A stretch of DNA of 64,000 nt from Candidatus Rifleibacteriota bacterium. GTDB taxonomy: Bacteria > Muiribacteriota > Ozemobacteria > Ozemobacterales > Ozemobacteraceae. The notes under the pieces are model-generated. The model was given only the letters and a program-made list of their open reading frames with translations. It was not told the DNA's origin and did not search any database. Position 1 is the stretch's first letter, and every line of letters begins with the position of its first letter. The stretch is taken from NCBI GenBank assembly GCA_015232575.1, contig JADFZL010000013.1, forward strand, positions 124,001 to 188,000, given 5' to 3'. Position numbers and translations under genes: made by a program. Positions 36,703 through 45,210 of this stretch are shown here, piece by piece.

Positions 36703-38869
36703 ACATGTGAAAGATTATTTAAATGACAAATCAGTGGAAAGAACTCAGCAAGAGGATTTGCGGAAACGGGCTGAAGAAGTGGTACGTTGTAAAACGACCT
36801 TGAAGCATGCAAATATAGAGACTATCACCAATGAAGAAGTTCATAAACTTCTGCACGAACTGCAGGTTCATCAGGTTGAGCTTGAAACACAAAATGAAGA
36901 ATTACGGCGGAGACAAATTGAGCTTGAAGCTGCAAACAGCAGATACTTCGATCTGTATGAGCTCGCACCAATAGGCTATCTAACCATTAATGACGATGAC
37001 GTGGTTATTGAAGCAAATCTTACTTCTGCAAACCTTCTAGGTGTCAATAAAACCTCTATCCTCAAAATGAAACTCACTTCCTTCATTTTCTCTGAAGATC
37101 AGGACACCTTCTTTCGCTTTTACAGAAAACTTCACCTGAGCGATTTACCACATGTCTGTGAGCTGAGAATGAAGCGTCCGGGAAAGGATTTTTTCTGGGC
37201 ACGACTGGAATCGAAACCAATGCTGGGTATTGACGGAAGGCGAATTTATGTTACTGCCATCAGTGATATCAGCCAAAGCCGACAAACAGAAGAAAAATTG
37301 CAGGCAAGTGAAGCCCGAATTGCATCGATTCTAGAAGATCAGACTGAGCTGATCTGCCGCTATTTACCAAATGGCAAACTGACGTTTGTCAATGATGCTT
37401 ATCTCCGATACTTCAGCAAGAATCGTAAAGAACTTCTTGAACACAACTTTATTCCACATATTCCTGAGCCTGATATGAAAATGATTTTGGAACGAACCAA
37501 AGACATTTCACGTGAGAAACCTATTGCCGACTTTGAACACCGGGTCATTATGCCTAACGGAGAAATCCGCTGGCAGCATTGGATACATCGGGGTATTTTC
37601 AATTTAAAAGGCACTCTGGAAGAATATCAAGCTGTGGGCCGTGATATCACCGAAAAAAAGATTGCCGCAACAACTCAGGTTGAAATTGAGCGTCTTCTGA
37701 TCCATTCCCAGAAACTTGAATGCCTTGAAAAAATGGCTGGCGGCGTTGCTCACGATTTAAATAATCTCCTGGCGATTATTAACTTTAATCTTGAAATGCT
37801 GAGGCAACAATTGTCTCCGGAAAATTATCAGTTTCATTTTAATCTAATGGAAGACACACTTGAACGAGCCACTGGTCTTGCAAAAAAAATGCTCGATTTC
37901 TCTGGAAAAAGTCACCTGACTCTTAACAAAGTTCAGTTAAATAATACTATTAAAAATAGCCTCCAGCATTTTTCCTCCTCTTTATCGAAAGATGTGAAAC
38001 TTTCTCTCGATCTTAACGAGAACCTCCCTTGCACTCTTGCTGATGAAGAACAGATTGAACAGGTAATTCTGAATCTGCTGAGCAATGGTTTTGAAGCACT
38101 CATGGGAAAACCAGGAACTTTGTCCGTGAGCAGCAAAGTTCTTGAATGCTCCGCAAGTTTTCTTCAAGCTGCCCGGAAGGAAGCTAAGGTAAGCCCGGGA
38201 CGATATGTTGCAATTGAAGTGCGTGATACTGGTTGTGGAATGGATAAAGAAACGGAAGCCAGAATTTTTGATCCATTTTTTACTACAAAATTTATCGGTC
38301 GGGGTTTGGGCTTGTCAGCCGTTCTTGGAATTGTAAAAGGACATAGGGGAACCATCATGGTAGATTCATTATTGGGGTGTGGGACTTTGATTCAAATTTT
38401 GCTGCCTGTATCGGAACCAGAAGTACCAGCTATTCCGATAGAGCATTCTGCAAATAAAATTGAGCCAACTTCTTCGAATAAAAAAACTTCTGGCGCTCTT
38501 CTGGTTGTCGATGATGAAAAAATGATTTGTAACCTTTGCTCAAAATGGTTGAAAGGAAAGGGATATCATGTTCTAACAGCAAATAATGGACACGAAGGTG
38601 TTGAAGTATTCAGAAAAAATGCAGACTCAATTGTTTGTGTTATACTTGATCTCACAATGCCAATCATGGACGGGTGGACAACTTTTGCTCAAATTCGCGA
38701 AATAAAATCAGATGCACGAATAATTCTCACCAGTGGCTTTTCTGAAGAAAACGCTCTAAGCCGTTTCGGGAAAGACAAACCTGATCTTTTTATTCAAAAA
38801 CCTTTTTCTCTGCAAACATTGAACGAAAAGATTATTCAACTCACCGGCTGCGTAATAGAGAACCAATAA
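36695..38869 (+). CDS. PAS hybrid histidine kinase with receiver domain
   Basis: A 724-aa soluble kinase. A coiled coil at about residues 40-85 leads to two PAS domains (about 85-210 and 210-325). The HisKA has KMAGGVAHDLNNLLAIINFN (His near 352). The HATPase has NLLSNGFEAL, DTGCGMD and GRGLGLSAVLG. A C-terminal receiver follows, with VVDDEKM and phosphoacceptor ILDLTMPIMDGW near 650. No membrane segment is visible, so sensing should be cytoplasmic. It is coupled to the CheB-CheR gene by an ATGAGTGA overlap. Confidence 0.93.
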   Translation: MSEHVKDYLNDKSVERTQQEDLRKRAEEVVRCKTTLKHANIETITNEEVHKLLHELQVHQVELETQNEELRRRQIELEAANSRYFDLYELAPIGYLTINDDDVVIEANLTSANLLGVNKTSILKMKLTSFIFSEDQDTFFRFYRKLHLSDLPHVCELRMKRPGKDFFWARLESKPMLGIDGRRIYVTAISDISQSRQTEEKLQASEARIASILEDQTELICRYLPNGKLTFVNDAYLRYFSKNRKELLEHNFIPHIPEPDMKMILERTKDISREKPIADFEHRVIMPNGEIRWQHWIHRGIFNLKGTLEEYQAVGRDITEKKIAATTQVEIERLLIHSQKLECLEKMAGGVAHDLNNLLAIINFNLEMLRQQLSPENYQFHFNLMEDTLERATGLAKKMLDFSGKSHLTLNKVQLNNTIKNSLQHFSSSLSKDVKLSLDLNENLPCTLADEEQIEQVILNLLSNGFEALMGKPGTLSVSSKVLECSASFLQAARKEAKVSPGRYVAIEVRDTGCGMDKETEARIFDPFFTTKFIGRGLGLSAVLGIVKGHRGTIMVDSLLGCGTLIQILLPVSEPEVPAIPIEHSANKIEPTSSNKKTSGALLVVDDEKMICNLCSKWLKGKGYHVLTANNGHEGVEVFRKNADSIVCVILDLTMPIMDGWTTFAQIREIKSDARIILTSGFSEENALSRFGKDKPDLFIQKPFSLQTLNEKIIQLTGCVIENQ

Positions 38870-38893
38870 AGCCATAATCCGTTATTAAACACA

Positions 38894-38941
38894 GAAACGA
38901 TCTGTGATTGCAGCTATAACAGCCGTCACACAGATCGTTTC
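38894..38941. terminator. Bidirectional hairpin terminator
   Basis: A 13-bp stem (GAAACGATCTGTG with CACAGATCGTTTC) and a 22-base loop between two convergent genes. T-rich bases follow on the plus strand. It probably ends the cheBR-kinase transcript and may also serve the convergent TPR gene. Confidence 0.65.
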
Positions 38942-38961
38942 TTTCAATTTAAGGTTCAGTA

Positions 38962-40416
38962 TTAATAATAACGAATGACAAGAGGCTCAGTATATCCCTC
39001 TCTTGTAAAAGTCACTTCAGACGGGTCTATTAACGGCTGACGACGGAAACTTGAAACGTGCGTTATTGTGTTCATAAGCTTACTGAATCCAATTATTTTT
39101 CCTTTCACCTGAATGTTTGTTGAGTAAATGCTGACTCTCGGATCATTCGGAAGCTTTTGTGGAAAAACAATTCCAAATACGTAATCCATATTTGAATCCG
39201 AACTCACTGACTGATCTACATTAATAAAGATCCTTTCTTTGCTGGAATCAGTGTCTCTGAATGCAGCCATACCAGACCACTGAACCGCCTGTCCAGCGTA
39301 TTCAGACTGATTTTTTGCGGCATCATCTACAGATATAGTTTTATTGACATAAGATTCGCTCTTAACTTTCTGTCTTGAAAGACTGAGAGCCTCTTTATTT
39401 TTTTCCTTGTTCAGCCAATATCTGGCGGAACCAAGCATTTCTTCAGTCTGGCGTTTCTGAGCTTCAGTTAAAGCGCCATAGGTAGCTGCCAGCGAAAGCA
39501 GAGGCTCTGCCTTTACATAATCGCCCTGCTGAAAAAACATTGAACCTCTTGAAAAATACGTAAATCCAAGTCTCTCAGACAAACTTCGAAGTTTATCGTT
39601 TGCTTCTGTAAGCCCCGGATTCAGTTCCAGACATTTTCGGAATTGAAATGCAGCATCTTCGTACCGCCCCATTTTTTCGTAAGTTTCTCCGATTGCATAG
39701 TGTGCTTTCACCATTTCGGGAGAATATTTCAGAGCGCGGTCAAAGAAGGAAATTGCCTTATCATAATCTTCAATTTTAAAATACACAATTCCCATGTCCA
39801 GAGCTATATCCGGATCTGACGGCGAAAGCTGTGCTGCCTTCTCATACCACATTACTGCATCAAAAAACTTTGATTTTCTATAATATAAATAACCAAGTGT
39901 TTTACACGTTTTTGCGTTAAAAGTATTTTTCTTTGCAGATTCTTCAAGCGCCGCGATTGCACCTTCAATATTTCCCGCTTTCAGAAGAGCCTGGGCGCGC
40001 CTTTCATAAGAATCTTCGCCTGCTGAAATTTCTGGAATCACGATCTGACTCTGTTTAATTTCCGGCTTCCTTGAAGAAGAAATATCCTTTTCGATCAATT
40101 TCTTTATTTCAGCTAATTCCCTTCGGGCAGGCTGATAATCAGGCATAAGAACAAGTGCTGTCTGAAGCTCTTCTACAGCTTCTCTGAGATAACCCTGCAG
40201 TTTATAAATACGTGCAAGATTATATCTGGCTTCAGCATTTCTCGGATCAATTTCTGAGGCTGTTTTAAATTCCTGAAACGCTTCCAGAAAACGCTTTTTA
40301 TAAAAGTGGTTTAATCCAACATCAATATGCATCTTTGCAGATGCTGCAAATAACGGCATCCCAATAGATAAAGAGAATAAAACCACACTGATTCTGATAA
40401 AATTTTTATAAAACAT
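38962..40416 (-). CDS. Exported TPR-repeat protein
   Basis: A 484-aa protein with a signal peptide (about residues 1-26, ending FAASA). TPR units run from about 28 to 345 (for example AEARYNLARIYKLQGYLREA and AHYAIGETYEKMGRYEDAAF). A beta-rich C-terminal domain (about 370-484) resembles an OB-type barrel (AVQWSGMAAF, VKGKIIGFSKLM). It is likely periplasmic or envelope-bound, giving a protein-interaction scaffold; the partner is unknown. GGAGG is upstream of the ATG. It stands alone between two intergenic gaps. Confidence 0.78.
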   Translation of the reverse strand: MFYKNFIRISVVLFSLSIGMPLFAASAKMHIDVGLNHFYKKRFLEAFQEFKTASEIDPRNAEARYNLARIYKLQGYLREAVEELQTALVLMPDYQPARRELAEIKKLIEKDISSSRKPEIKQSQIVIPEISAGEDSYERRAQALLKAGNIEGAIAALEESAKKNTFNAKTCKTLGYLYYRKSKFFDAVMWYEKAAQLSPSDPDIALDMGIVYFKIEDYDKAISFFDRALKYSPEMVKAHYAIGETYEKMGRYEDAAFQFRKCLELNPGLTEANDKLRSLSERLGFTYFSRGSMFFQQGDYVKAEPLLSLAATYGALTEAQKRQTEEMLGSARYWLNKEKNKEALSLSRQKVKSESYVNKTISVDDAAKNQSEYAGQAVQWSGMAAFRDTDSSKERIFINVDQSVSSDSNMDYVFGIVFPQKLPNDPRVSIYSTNIQVKGKIIGFSKLMNTITHVSSFRRQPLIDPSEVTFTREGYTEPLVIRYY

Positions 40417-40669
40417 GCTGTCTTAGCCTCCATAGAAGTTGCCTTCAAAAACGATATCTGCAAAATACATTCAATAACAAAGCATTTCATATCATTATCG
40501 GCAGTTCCTGTTTTATAGATCATGAACAGAAAACAATTTTATGAAAATTCAAACAGAATTACCATAGAATAATGCATTATTATTTTATCAGCAAAGAAAA
40601 AGAATCCCGATCAAAAAAAGGAATCTTTAATCGGAACTCTTATCAGAACTTATTTTTAAGCAGATTTTG

Positions 40670-41464
40670 CTATTGCTGCTGATCAACGGCCCATTTAATG
40701 ACTTCATTCAAATGATCTCGATGAAAAATAGTGCGAAGGGAAAAATACAGATAAACATCCCGCCCAAAGCCGAATTTCCGATCGAGATTTGTTGCCCAGT
40801 TTTCTTTGGGACCTACACGACAGGTAAATTCCAGGGTGTGAACTCCTTCAGTCGCTTCTATCTCAGCAGTGTAAAAGCGAAGAGTTGCATCGCCGCCATT
40901 TGACTTAAGCTTCACGGGCTTGCCGTCTATCGAAAGTTCTTCGGTGCGATAATGAAGTTTTCCCATTCGTTTGACAGAAATTGTCATTGGAACTTTAATG
41001 GAATCTGGTTTGCGTGCCTGTAGATCTACGGCTGCCGTTTTCAACCAATCGGGGTTCTTATGCTTACCCTGGCAGAGCAGACAATTAACGGTGCTTTTTA
41101 TTACCTTTCCTCGTTGATTTCCGGCCATGAAGTTCGTACCGGTACCACCACAAGAACCGCAAACAGTAAAAACCTGATATCCACCGGCTAAGGAATTTCT
41201 CATATTGCTCTGTCCAGAGCCACCGCACATATTACATGGCTTGGTCCCGGCAGTGGTATCAATCTTCTGGAAAAACTTTTCGACAGGCTTGCCCTCGCAG
41301 GTGATGCATGTTTCCGTTGCAATTACCTGTTCCAGTGATGGTGGAGGTGTCGTAATATCGCTTGGTTTTTTCTTTGAATTCTCTGCCTCACACAATACAG
41401 GAAATATAAGCATGAAAACTAAGAATAAAACGGCTCTACTCCGAAACCTGCTGAAAAAACACAT
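40670..41464 (-). CDS. Exported protein with DnaJ-type CXXCXGXG zinc motifs
   Basis: A 264-aa protein. The ATG at 41464 follows GAGGAGGA and gives a signal peptide (about 28 residues ending LCEA). The mature part has four Cys pairs in the manner of the DnaJ central domain: CITCEGK, CNMCGGSG, CGSCGGTG and CLLCQGKH. A beta-rich domain of about 110 residues follows. Two zinc sites are likely. No J-domain is present, so this is not a DnaJ. A role in envelope disulfide or protein handling is possible but unproven. It lies 40 bases past the terminator of the tRNA operon. Confidence 0.7.
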   Translation of the reverse strand: MCFFSRFRSRAVLFLVFMLIFPVLCEAENSKKKPSDITTPPPSLEQVIATETCITCEGKPVEKFFQKIDTTAGTKPCNMCGGSGQSNMRNSLAGGYQVFTVCGSCGGTGTNFMAGNQRGKVIKSTVNCLLCQGKHKNPDWLKTAAVDLQARKPDSIKVPMTISVKRMGKLHYRTEELSIDGKPVKLKSNGGDATLRFYTAEIEATEGVHTLEFTCRVGPKENWATNLDRKFGFGRDVYLYFSLRTIFHRDHLNEVIKWAVDQQQ

Positions 41465-41511
41465 AAAATCCTCCTCAAAATAATTTCTATAATAACTCAC
41501 TAAAACACAAA

Positions 41512-41536
41512 AAAAGTATGCACGTGGCATACTTTT
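41512..41536 (-). terminator. Rho-independent terminator of the tRNA operon
   Basis: A 10-bp stem (AAAAGTATGC with GCATACTTTT), a 5-base loop, and on the minus strand a TTTTTTTGTGTTTT tract directly after it. It lies 38 bases past tRNA-Lys(CTT). Confidence 0.82.
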
Positions 41537-41573
41537 GGGGAGAAAAAAACTGAAAGGAGAAAAAATACTTAAC

Positions 41574-41646
<73 letters not shown>

Positions 41647-41666
41647 GTAGAGCTGATAAAAATAAG

Positions 41667-41738
41667 TGAGGCGTGTTGGAATTGAACCAACGGCCCTCTG
41701 CTTAAAAGGCAGATGCTCTACCACTGAGCTAACGCCCC
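41667..41738 (-). tRNA. tRNA-Lys (anticodon TTT)
   Basis: A 72-base cloverleaf with acceptor GGGGCGT/ACGCCTC (one G-T pair), anticodon loop CTTTTAA. CCA is not encoded. Sixth in the tRNA transcript. Confidence 0.94.
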
Positions 41739-41744
41739 TCACTT

Positions 41745-41818
41745 CGCGCCTGGAAGGATTCGAACCCTCAGCCTACGGATCCGAAGTCCGTTGCTCTATC
41801 CAATTGAGCTACAGGCGC
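41745..41818 (-). tRNA. tRNA-Arg (anticodon TCG)
   Basis: A 74-base cloverleaf with acceptor GCGCCTG, anticodon stem-loop ACGGA-CTTCGGA-TCCGT, discriminator G. Fifth in the tRNA transcript. Confidence 0.94.
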
Positions 41819-41837
41819 AACACTTCTAACACAACGG

Positions 41838-41909
41838 GGTGAAAGACGGGACTCGAACCCGCAACCACAAGATCCACAATCTTGCGCACTGCCATTGTGC
41901 TACTTTCAC
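41838..41909 (-). tRNA. tRNA-His (anticodon GTG)
   Basis: Acceptor GTGAAAG/CTTTCAC, anticodon loop TTGTGGA, discriminator C. A G precedes position 1 in the genome (41910), matching the usual G-1 of tRNA-His. Fourth in the tRNA transcript. Confidence 0.93.
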
Positions 41910-41935
41910 CACGGAAATTCACCGAGGCAAGCCAT

Positions 41936-42009
41936 CGCGCCTGAGAGGACTCGAACCTCTGGCCCACAGCTTAGAAGGCTGTTGCTCTATCCAACTGAGC
42001 TACAGGCGC
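41936..42009 (-). tRNA. tRNA-Arg (anticodon TCT)
   Basis: A 74-base cloverleaf with acceptor GCGCCTG as in the other tRNA-Arg, anticodon loop CTTCTAA, discriminator G. Third in the tRNA transcript. Confidence 0.94.
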
Positions 42010-42026
42010 AGAGCCTAAAGCCTCAG

Positions 42027-42099
42027 AGCGGGAAACGGGACTTGAACCCGCGACATCCACCTTGGCAAGGTGGCGCTCTACCAACTGAGCTATTCCCGC
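42027..42099 (-). tRNA. tRNA-Gly (anticodon GCC)
   Basis: A 73-base cloverleaf with acceptor GCGGGAA, anticodon stem-loop CCACC-TTGCCAA-GGTGG, discriminator T. Second in the tRNA transcript. Confidence 0.94.
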
Positions 42100-42116
42100 G
42101 TAATGCTAACACCCAT

Positions 42117-42190
42117 TCGGGGCGACTGGACTCGAACCAGCGACCTCTTGCGCCCAAGGCAAGCGCGCTAACCAACTGCGCCACGCCCCG
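42117..42190 (-). tRNA. tRNA-Pro (anticodon TGG)
   Basis: A 74-base cloverleaf with perfect acceptor CGGGGCG/CGCCCCG, anticodon loop CTTGGGC, discriminator A. First in the seven-tRNA transcript. Confidence 0.94.
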
Positions 42191-42219
42191 GCGTGTCCGA
42201 ACGGCGGTGCAGTGAATAC

Positions 42220-42248
42220 ATATTATCAAAACATCATTCACAAGTCAA
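42220..42248 (-). promoter_or_regulatory. Consensus sigma-70-type promoter of the tRNA operon
   Basis: TTGACT, 17 bases, TAATAT on the minus strand. The predicted start is about 23 bases before tRNA-Pro. Confidence 0.82.
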
Positions 42249-42596
42249 CTATTTTTTTATAATATTTTCCATATTTTTCATATTCCAGGAGTCGCAGCTT
42301 TCTAATGCTTTTCTAATGGCATATTTCAAGATAAAAGATAAAAGACAAAAGCTGTCCGCAGATTTCACAGATTAAGAATTAAAGATAAGATCTGAAAGAT
42401 TACGAGACTGAATGAATTCATCTTATTGTTTTCGGAAACATGCATAGCTAAAATGAAAATTCCTATACTATCAAGGTATTTCGACTCATGATACGTTCAG
42501 TATGCTTTTGATGTTTATAGTTTTACCAATAAGAAATACGGTGCATTCTCGCAAAGAGGTATTATTACCTTCCACATCAATGCAAGTCGAGGTTTT
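42249..42596. other. Intergenic region without a visible gene
   Basis: An A/T-rich gap with short purine-rich direct repeats (such as AAGATAAAAGATAAAAGAC near 42329) but no credible gene, RNA or strong hairpin. Confidence 0.5.
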
Positions 42597-43046
42597 TCAT
42601 GATACTCTTTTAATCATATCCAGATGCTCGATGCCTTCTTCGAAAAAAGGTTCTCCGATTGGGACAAAACCGAACTGGATGTATAAAGGAGCGATGTATT
42701 TCTGGGAGTGCAGTCTGATAGCATTAAAACATTTCTTACTCTCAATTATTACCAGACATCTTTTAAGAATCAGCTTTCCAAGGCCCATTTTCCGAAATTT
42801 CTTGAGAACAGCAACTCTTCCGATCCAGGCTTCAGATGGATTCTCTTTTCTGGAAAAAATTCGGGCAACCCCTGCTGCTTCATCGCCATGAAACGCCAGA
42901 ATATGGATTGCCTCTGAATCAATGGCATCAATTTCGTTTTCCGCCGGAACGTTCTGCTCTTCAACAAAAACTTTTTTCCGAATCTCAAAAGCCTTTTGAA
43001 AATGCTCATCTGTTTTAACTTCAATAATATCAATTTTATCTTTCAT
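42597..43046 (-). CDS. GNAT-family N-acetyltransferase
   Basis: A 149-aa protein of the ElaA/YjcF-like GNAT type. The N-terminal FEIRKKVFVEEQNVPAENEI and the acetyl-CoA loop VAVLKKFRKMGLGKLIL (near residue 75) are diagnostic. The FGFVPIGEPFFEEGIEHLDM end fits the YjcF group. The substrate is unknown. The ATG at 43046 lies inside the end of the NAD-kinase-like gene with an 11-base overlap, making it the last gene of that operon; the longer reading from 43115 is less likely. Confidence 0.88.
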   Translation of the reverse strand: MKDKIDIIEVKTDEHFQKAFEIRKKVFVEEQNVPAENEIDAIDSEAIHILAFHGDEAAGVARIFSRKENPSEAWIGRVAVLKKFRKMGLGKLILKRCLVIIESKKCFNAIRLHSQKYIAPLYIQFGFVPIGEPFFEEGIEHLDMIKRVS

Positions 43047-44061
43047 GATTATTTTCTTTCCTGAATAGTCCTGAAAGCGGATTAAGGAAAATTTTTGCTT
43101 TCTTTTCTGAAACACCTATCGATGCAGTCATTCCGGCATTGAAGGTCAGGAAATCTGATTCCATGCCATCACTGAATATGACACCATTTTCTGACATCTG
43201 CGACGTAATTTTCATTCTATCTTTACCTTCAACCTGTCCAAATGTTATTCCGATCTGCGAAGTTCTGCTCTTGAAGGGCTCTCTGACAGAGAAATACAAC
43301 ATTTCGTCTGACCAGTCAAATTTACATGTCATGCCTTCAGAATTAGCTCCGGATCGATGCGAATTACGCTTTCCCGATTTATTTTCGAAAAAATTTACAA
43401 TATGAAAACTTCCGTTTACTATCGACTGAAGCCACCCGGTTGAGCCCGCACCGGTTGATACAATCACACCGCTGGAACACTGATCTTCGCTTTTCTCTCC
43501 AAGCTGTATGCGATATCTTGCAGAGGTGTGGTTCTTCATTCCAATAAAAAGATCATTAAAAGCATGAAGTGTCTGCCCATCGCTCAACTCAGCTTTTGCC
43601 ATGCATATATCTTTTACCGGCAGTGAATTTGAAAGCGCAAGTTCAAAATACCATTCAGCTCTTGAAGTTTCAAATGGCAAAAGCACGCCATCAATGTTTT
43701 CCGGATCTGGATTAAATGCCAGAATAGGCTGATCATGCAAATACTTGGCAGTATTTACAACAAGGCCGTCCTGTCCGAGAGTTACGATGAGCTGATCTGG
43801 TGAGAAAGTAAAATTCGACAGGAAAGATCTGTCAATCAGCTGGTATTTCATTCCAGCGGGAAGCCTCTTTAAAAGCCCGTCAAGGGAACTCTGATAATTA
43901 TCATGCTGAATATTGTATCTATGAAATGACCGGGGTTTTGTTTCACCCATCTGCAAGTCAAACTGGTCAAGACAAAATTTTGCCTGCGCTTTTGTGTTGA
44001 ACAATGCAGACAGTTCTTCAATTGCTGTTTTACGCGTTATTAGAACTATTGAGGCGTACAT
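43036..44061 (-). CDS. Divergent NAD-kinase family protein
   Basis: A 341-aa protein with the NAD/diacylglycerol-kinase fold signatures. The nucleotide loop reads LGQDGLV rather than GGDGT (near residue 95). AFNDLFIGMKNHTSARY (near 178) replaces the NE-containing motif, and VSTGAGSTGW (near 210) is the conserved Gly-rich motif. It probably binds a nucleotide. NADP synthesis is possible, but the altered GGDGT loop makes the activity uncertain. It starts four bases after the stop codon of the restored SPFH frame and overlaps the GNAT gene. Confidence 0.72.
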   Translation of the reverse strand: MYASIVLITRKTAIEELSALFNTKAQAKFCLDQFDLQMGETKPRSFHRYNIQHDNYQSSLDGLLKRLPAGMKYQLIDRSFLSNFTFSPDQLIVTLGQDGLVVNTAKYLHDQPILAFNPDPENIDGVLLPFETSRAEWYFELALSNSLPVKDICMAKAELSDGQTLHAFNDLFIGMKNHTSARYRIQLGEKSEDQCSSGVIVSTGAGSTGWLQSIVNGSFHIVNFFENKSGKRNSHRSGANSEGMTCKFDWSDEMLYFSVREPFKSRTSQIGITFGQVEGKDRMKITSQMSENGVIFSDGMESDFLTFNAGMTASIGVSEKKAKIFLNPLSGLFRKENNHER

Positions 44062-44065
44062 TCTT

Positions 44066-44201
44066 TCACTGAATCATTCTGTATTTTCTCAATATTTCGG
44101 GGAAAATCGCAGAGACTGCATTAGAAGCCGCTTCTACTTTTTCATTCCACCATTCATTGAGTAGATACATTATTCGCTCTGATAATAATTTTCTCTGACA
44201 C
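44066..44201 (-). pseudogene. Out-of-frame 3' tail of the SPFH gene
   Basis: An open stretch encoding about 42 residues continuous with the SPFH frame if one 16-bp repeat unit is removed. It ends ILRKYRMIQ-stop, packed tightly against the next gene. The tail is rich in Glu, Lys and aromatic residues, unlike random intergenic sequence. A stand-alone start at ATG 44170 is possible but has no good ribosome site. Confidence 0.6.
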
Positions 44202-44220
44202 TCATTTTCTCTGACACTCA
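44189..44220. repeat. Perfect 16-bp tandem duplication
   Basis: Two identical direct copies of TTTTCTCTGACACTCA (44189-44204 and 44205-44220). The second copy continues into TTTTCT of the coding sequence. Because 16 is not a multiple of three it shifts the SPFH reading frame. Confidence 0.95.
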
Positions 44221-45116
44221 TTTTCTTCTGCCTGATTCAGCTCATGTGTTCTGCCGCTTGCCAGAATAGAAGCAAGTATTTCGGATGAAATGTTAAGATT
44301 CCCGATTTTCCCTGCGTTTTCGCCAATTTCTCTCAATGCAAGTGCCAGAATTTTTGAATGGGTAATGTCCTTAAAAGGAGCCAGTCTGCACTGAAGTGCC
44401 TGAGCCTGGTATTCGGCTTCCTGTCTTGTATTCTTTCCCTGAAGCTCAATAAGCTCAGCCTTCTTGTTTTCAAGAGAAATTGAGGTGCTTAATTCGTTCT
44501 CTCTGATAATTCTTTCCTGTTCAACTGCCATGGCGCGACGGTTATAAATTGCCTGATCAGCGCGAATCTGCAAGTTTTCACGATATTCGGCCTCAAGAGC
44601 TCTTGCCATTTCGGGAGTGGGTTTTATTGCTGTGATGTACAGCGCCAGCGTTTCAATGCCCATGTTGGAAAGAGTTTTAGACTCACGCAGAGCTTTGGAA
44701 ATTTTTGCTGATATTTCTGCCGGGCTTTTTAAAGCGTCTTCCAATGATAATTTCTGTAGTTCAACCTTGAGAGACGCCTGAACTTCATTTATAATCCTGC
44801 CCGGAAGCTTTTCCGGATCTTCAGACTTGTACTTTCTGGTTCCTGCATCAATCGTATAATCCATTAATTGCGCAATCGATTCTGGATTTGCAATCCTGTA
44901 TGTAAGCTGACCCTGAACTGTAACGCTCTGAAAGTTTCCGGTTGTTTCATTGAGCATGAAAGGAACATCGGCTGTTCCGACCGGAATAGATACAATACTT
45001 GTGTTCATCTTCAGATAAAAGAAGTCAAGACCTCTGCCGCTTTTAGACAATGTTCCGGCACGATATTTCATTACATATTCTGTTGGCTCGCCTTTGAAAT
45101 AACCGATAAACAGCAT
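44202..45116 (-). CDS. SPFH/band-7 domain protein, apparently truncated
   Basis: A 304-aa protein with an SPFH domain at about residues 20-190 and a helical tail (EYRENLQIRADQAIYNRRAM onward). No membrane segment is visible, as in the cytoplasmic YdjI-like SPFH group. GAGGAGGATCTA before the ATG at 45116 sets the start. The frame ends early inside a 16-bp tandem duplication. Removing one copy restores a frame that runs 41 more codons (LLSERIMYLLNEWWNEKVEA and on) to a stop at 44066, four bases before the NAD-kinase-like start. I infer a recent frameshift. It sits in an operon with DUF4258, NAD-kinase-like and GNAT genes. Confidence 0.82.
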   Translation of the reverse strand: MLFIGYFKGEPTEYVMKYRAGTLSKSGRGLDFFYLKMNTSIVSIPVGTADVPFMLNETTGNFQSVTVQGQLTYRIANPESIAQLMDYTIDAGTRKYKSEDPEKLPGRIINEVQASLKVELQKLSLEDALKSPAEISAKISKALRESKTLSNMGIETLALYITAIKPTPEMARALEAEYRENLQIRADQAIYNRRAMAVEQERIIRENELSTSISLENKKAELIELQGKNTRQEAEYQAQALQCRLAPFKDITHSKILALALREIGENAGKIGNLNISSEILASILASGRTHELNQAEENECQRK

Positions 45117-45210
45117 TAGATCCTCCTCAGACAATCATAGCCTGTTGAAGCGACTTCGAGAGAGATACTCATTCGAAGTCATGAGACTTTGAAAGGTGTA
45201 TTCATGCTTT

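Noticed and set aside
41895..42241. Open frames of 106 and 72 codons across the tRNA cluster
   Set aside because: They are readings of tRNA-Arg, tRNA-Gly and tRNA-Pro genes on either strand, with no ribosome site or protein-like composition.
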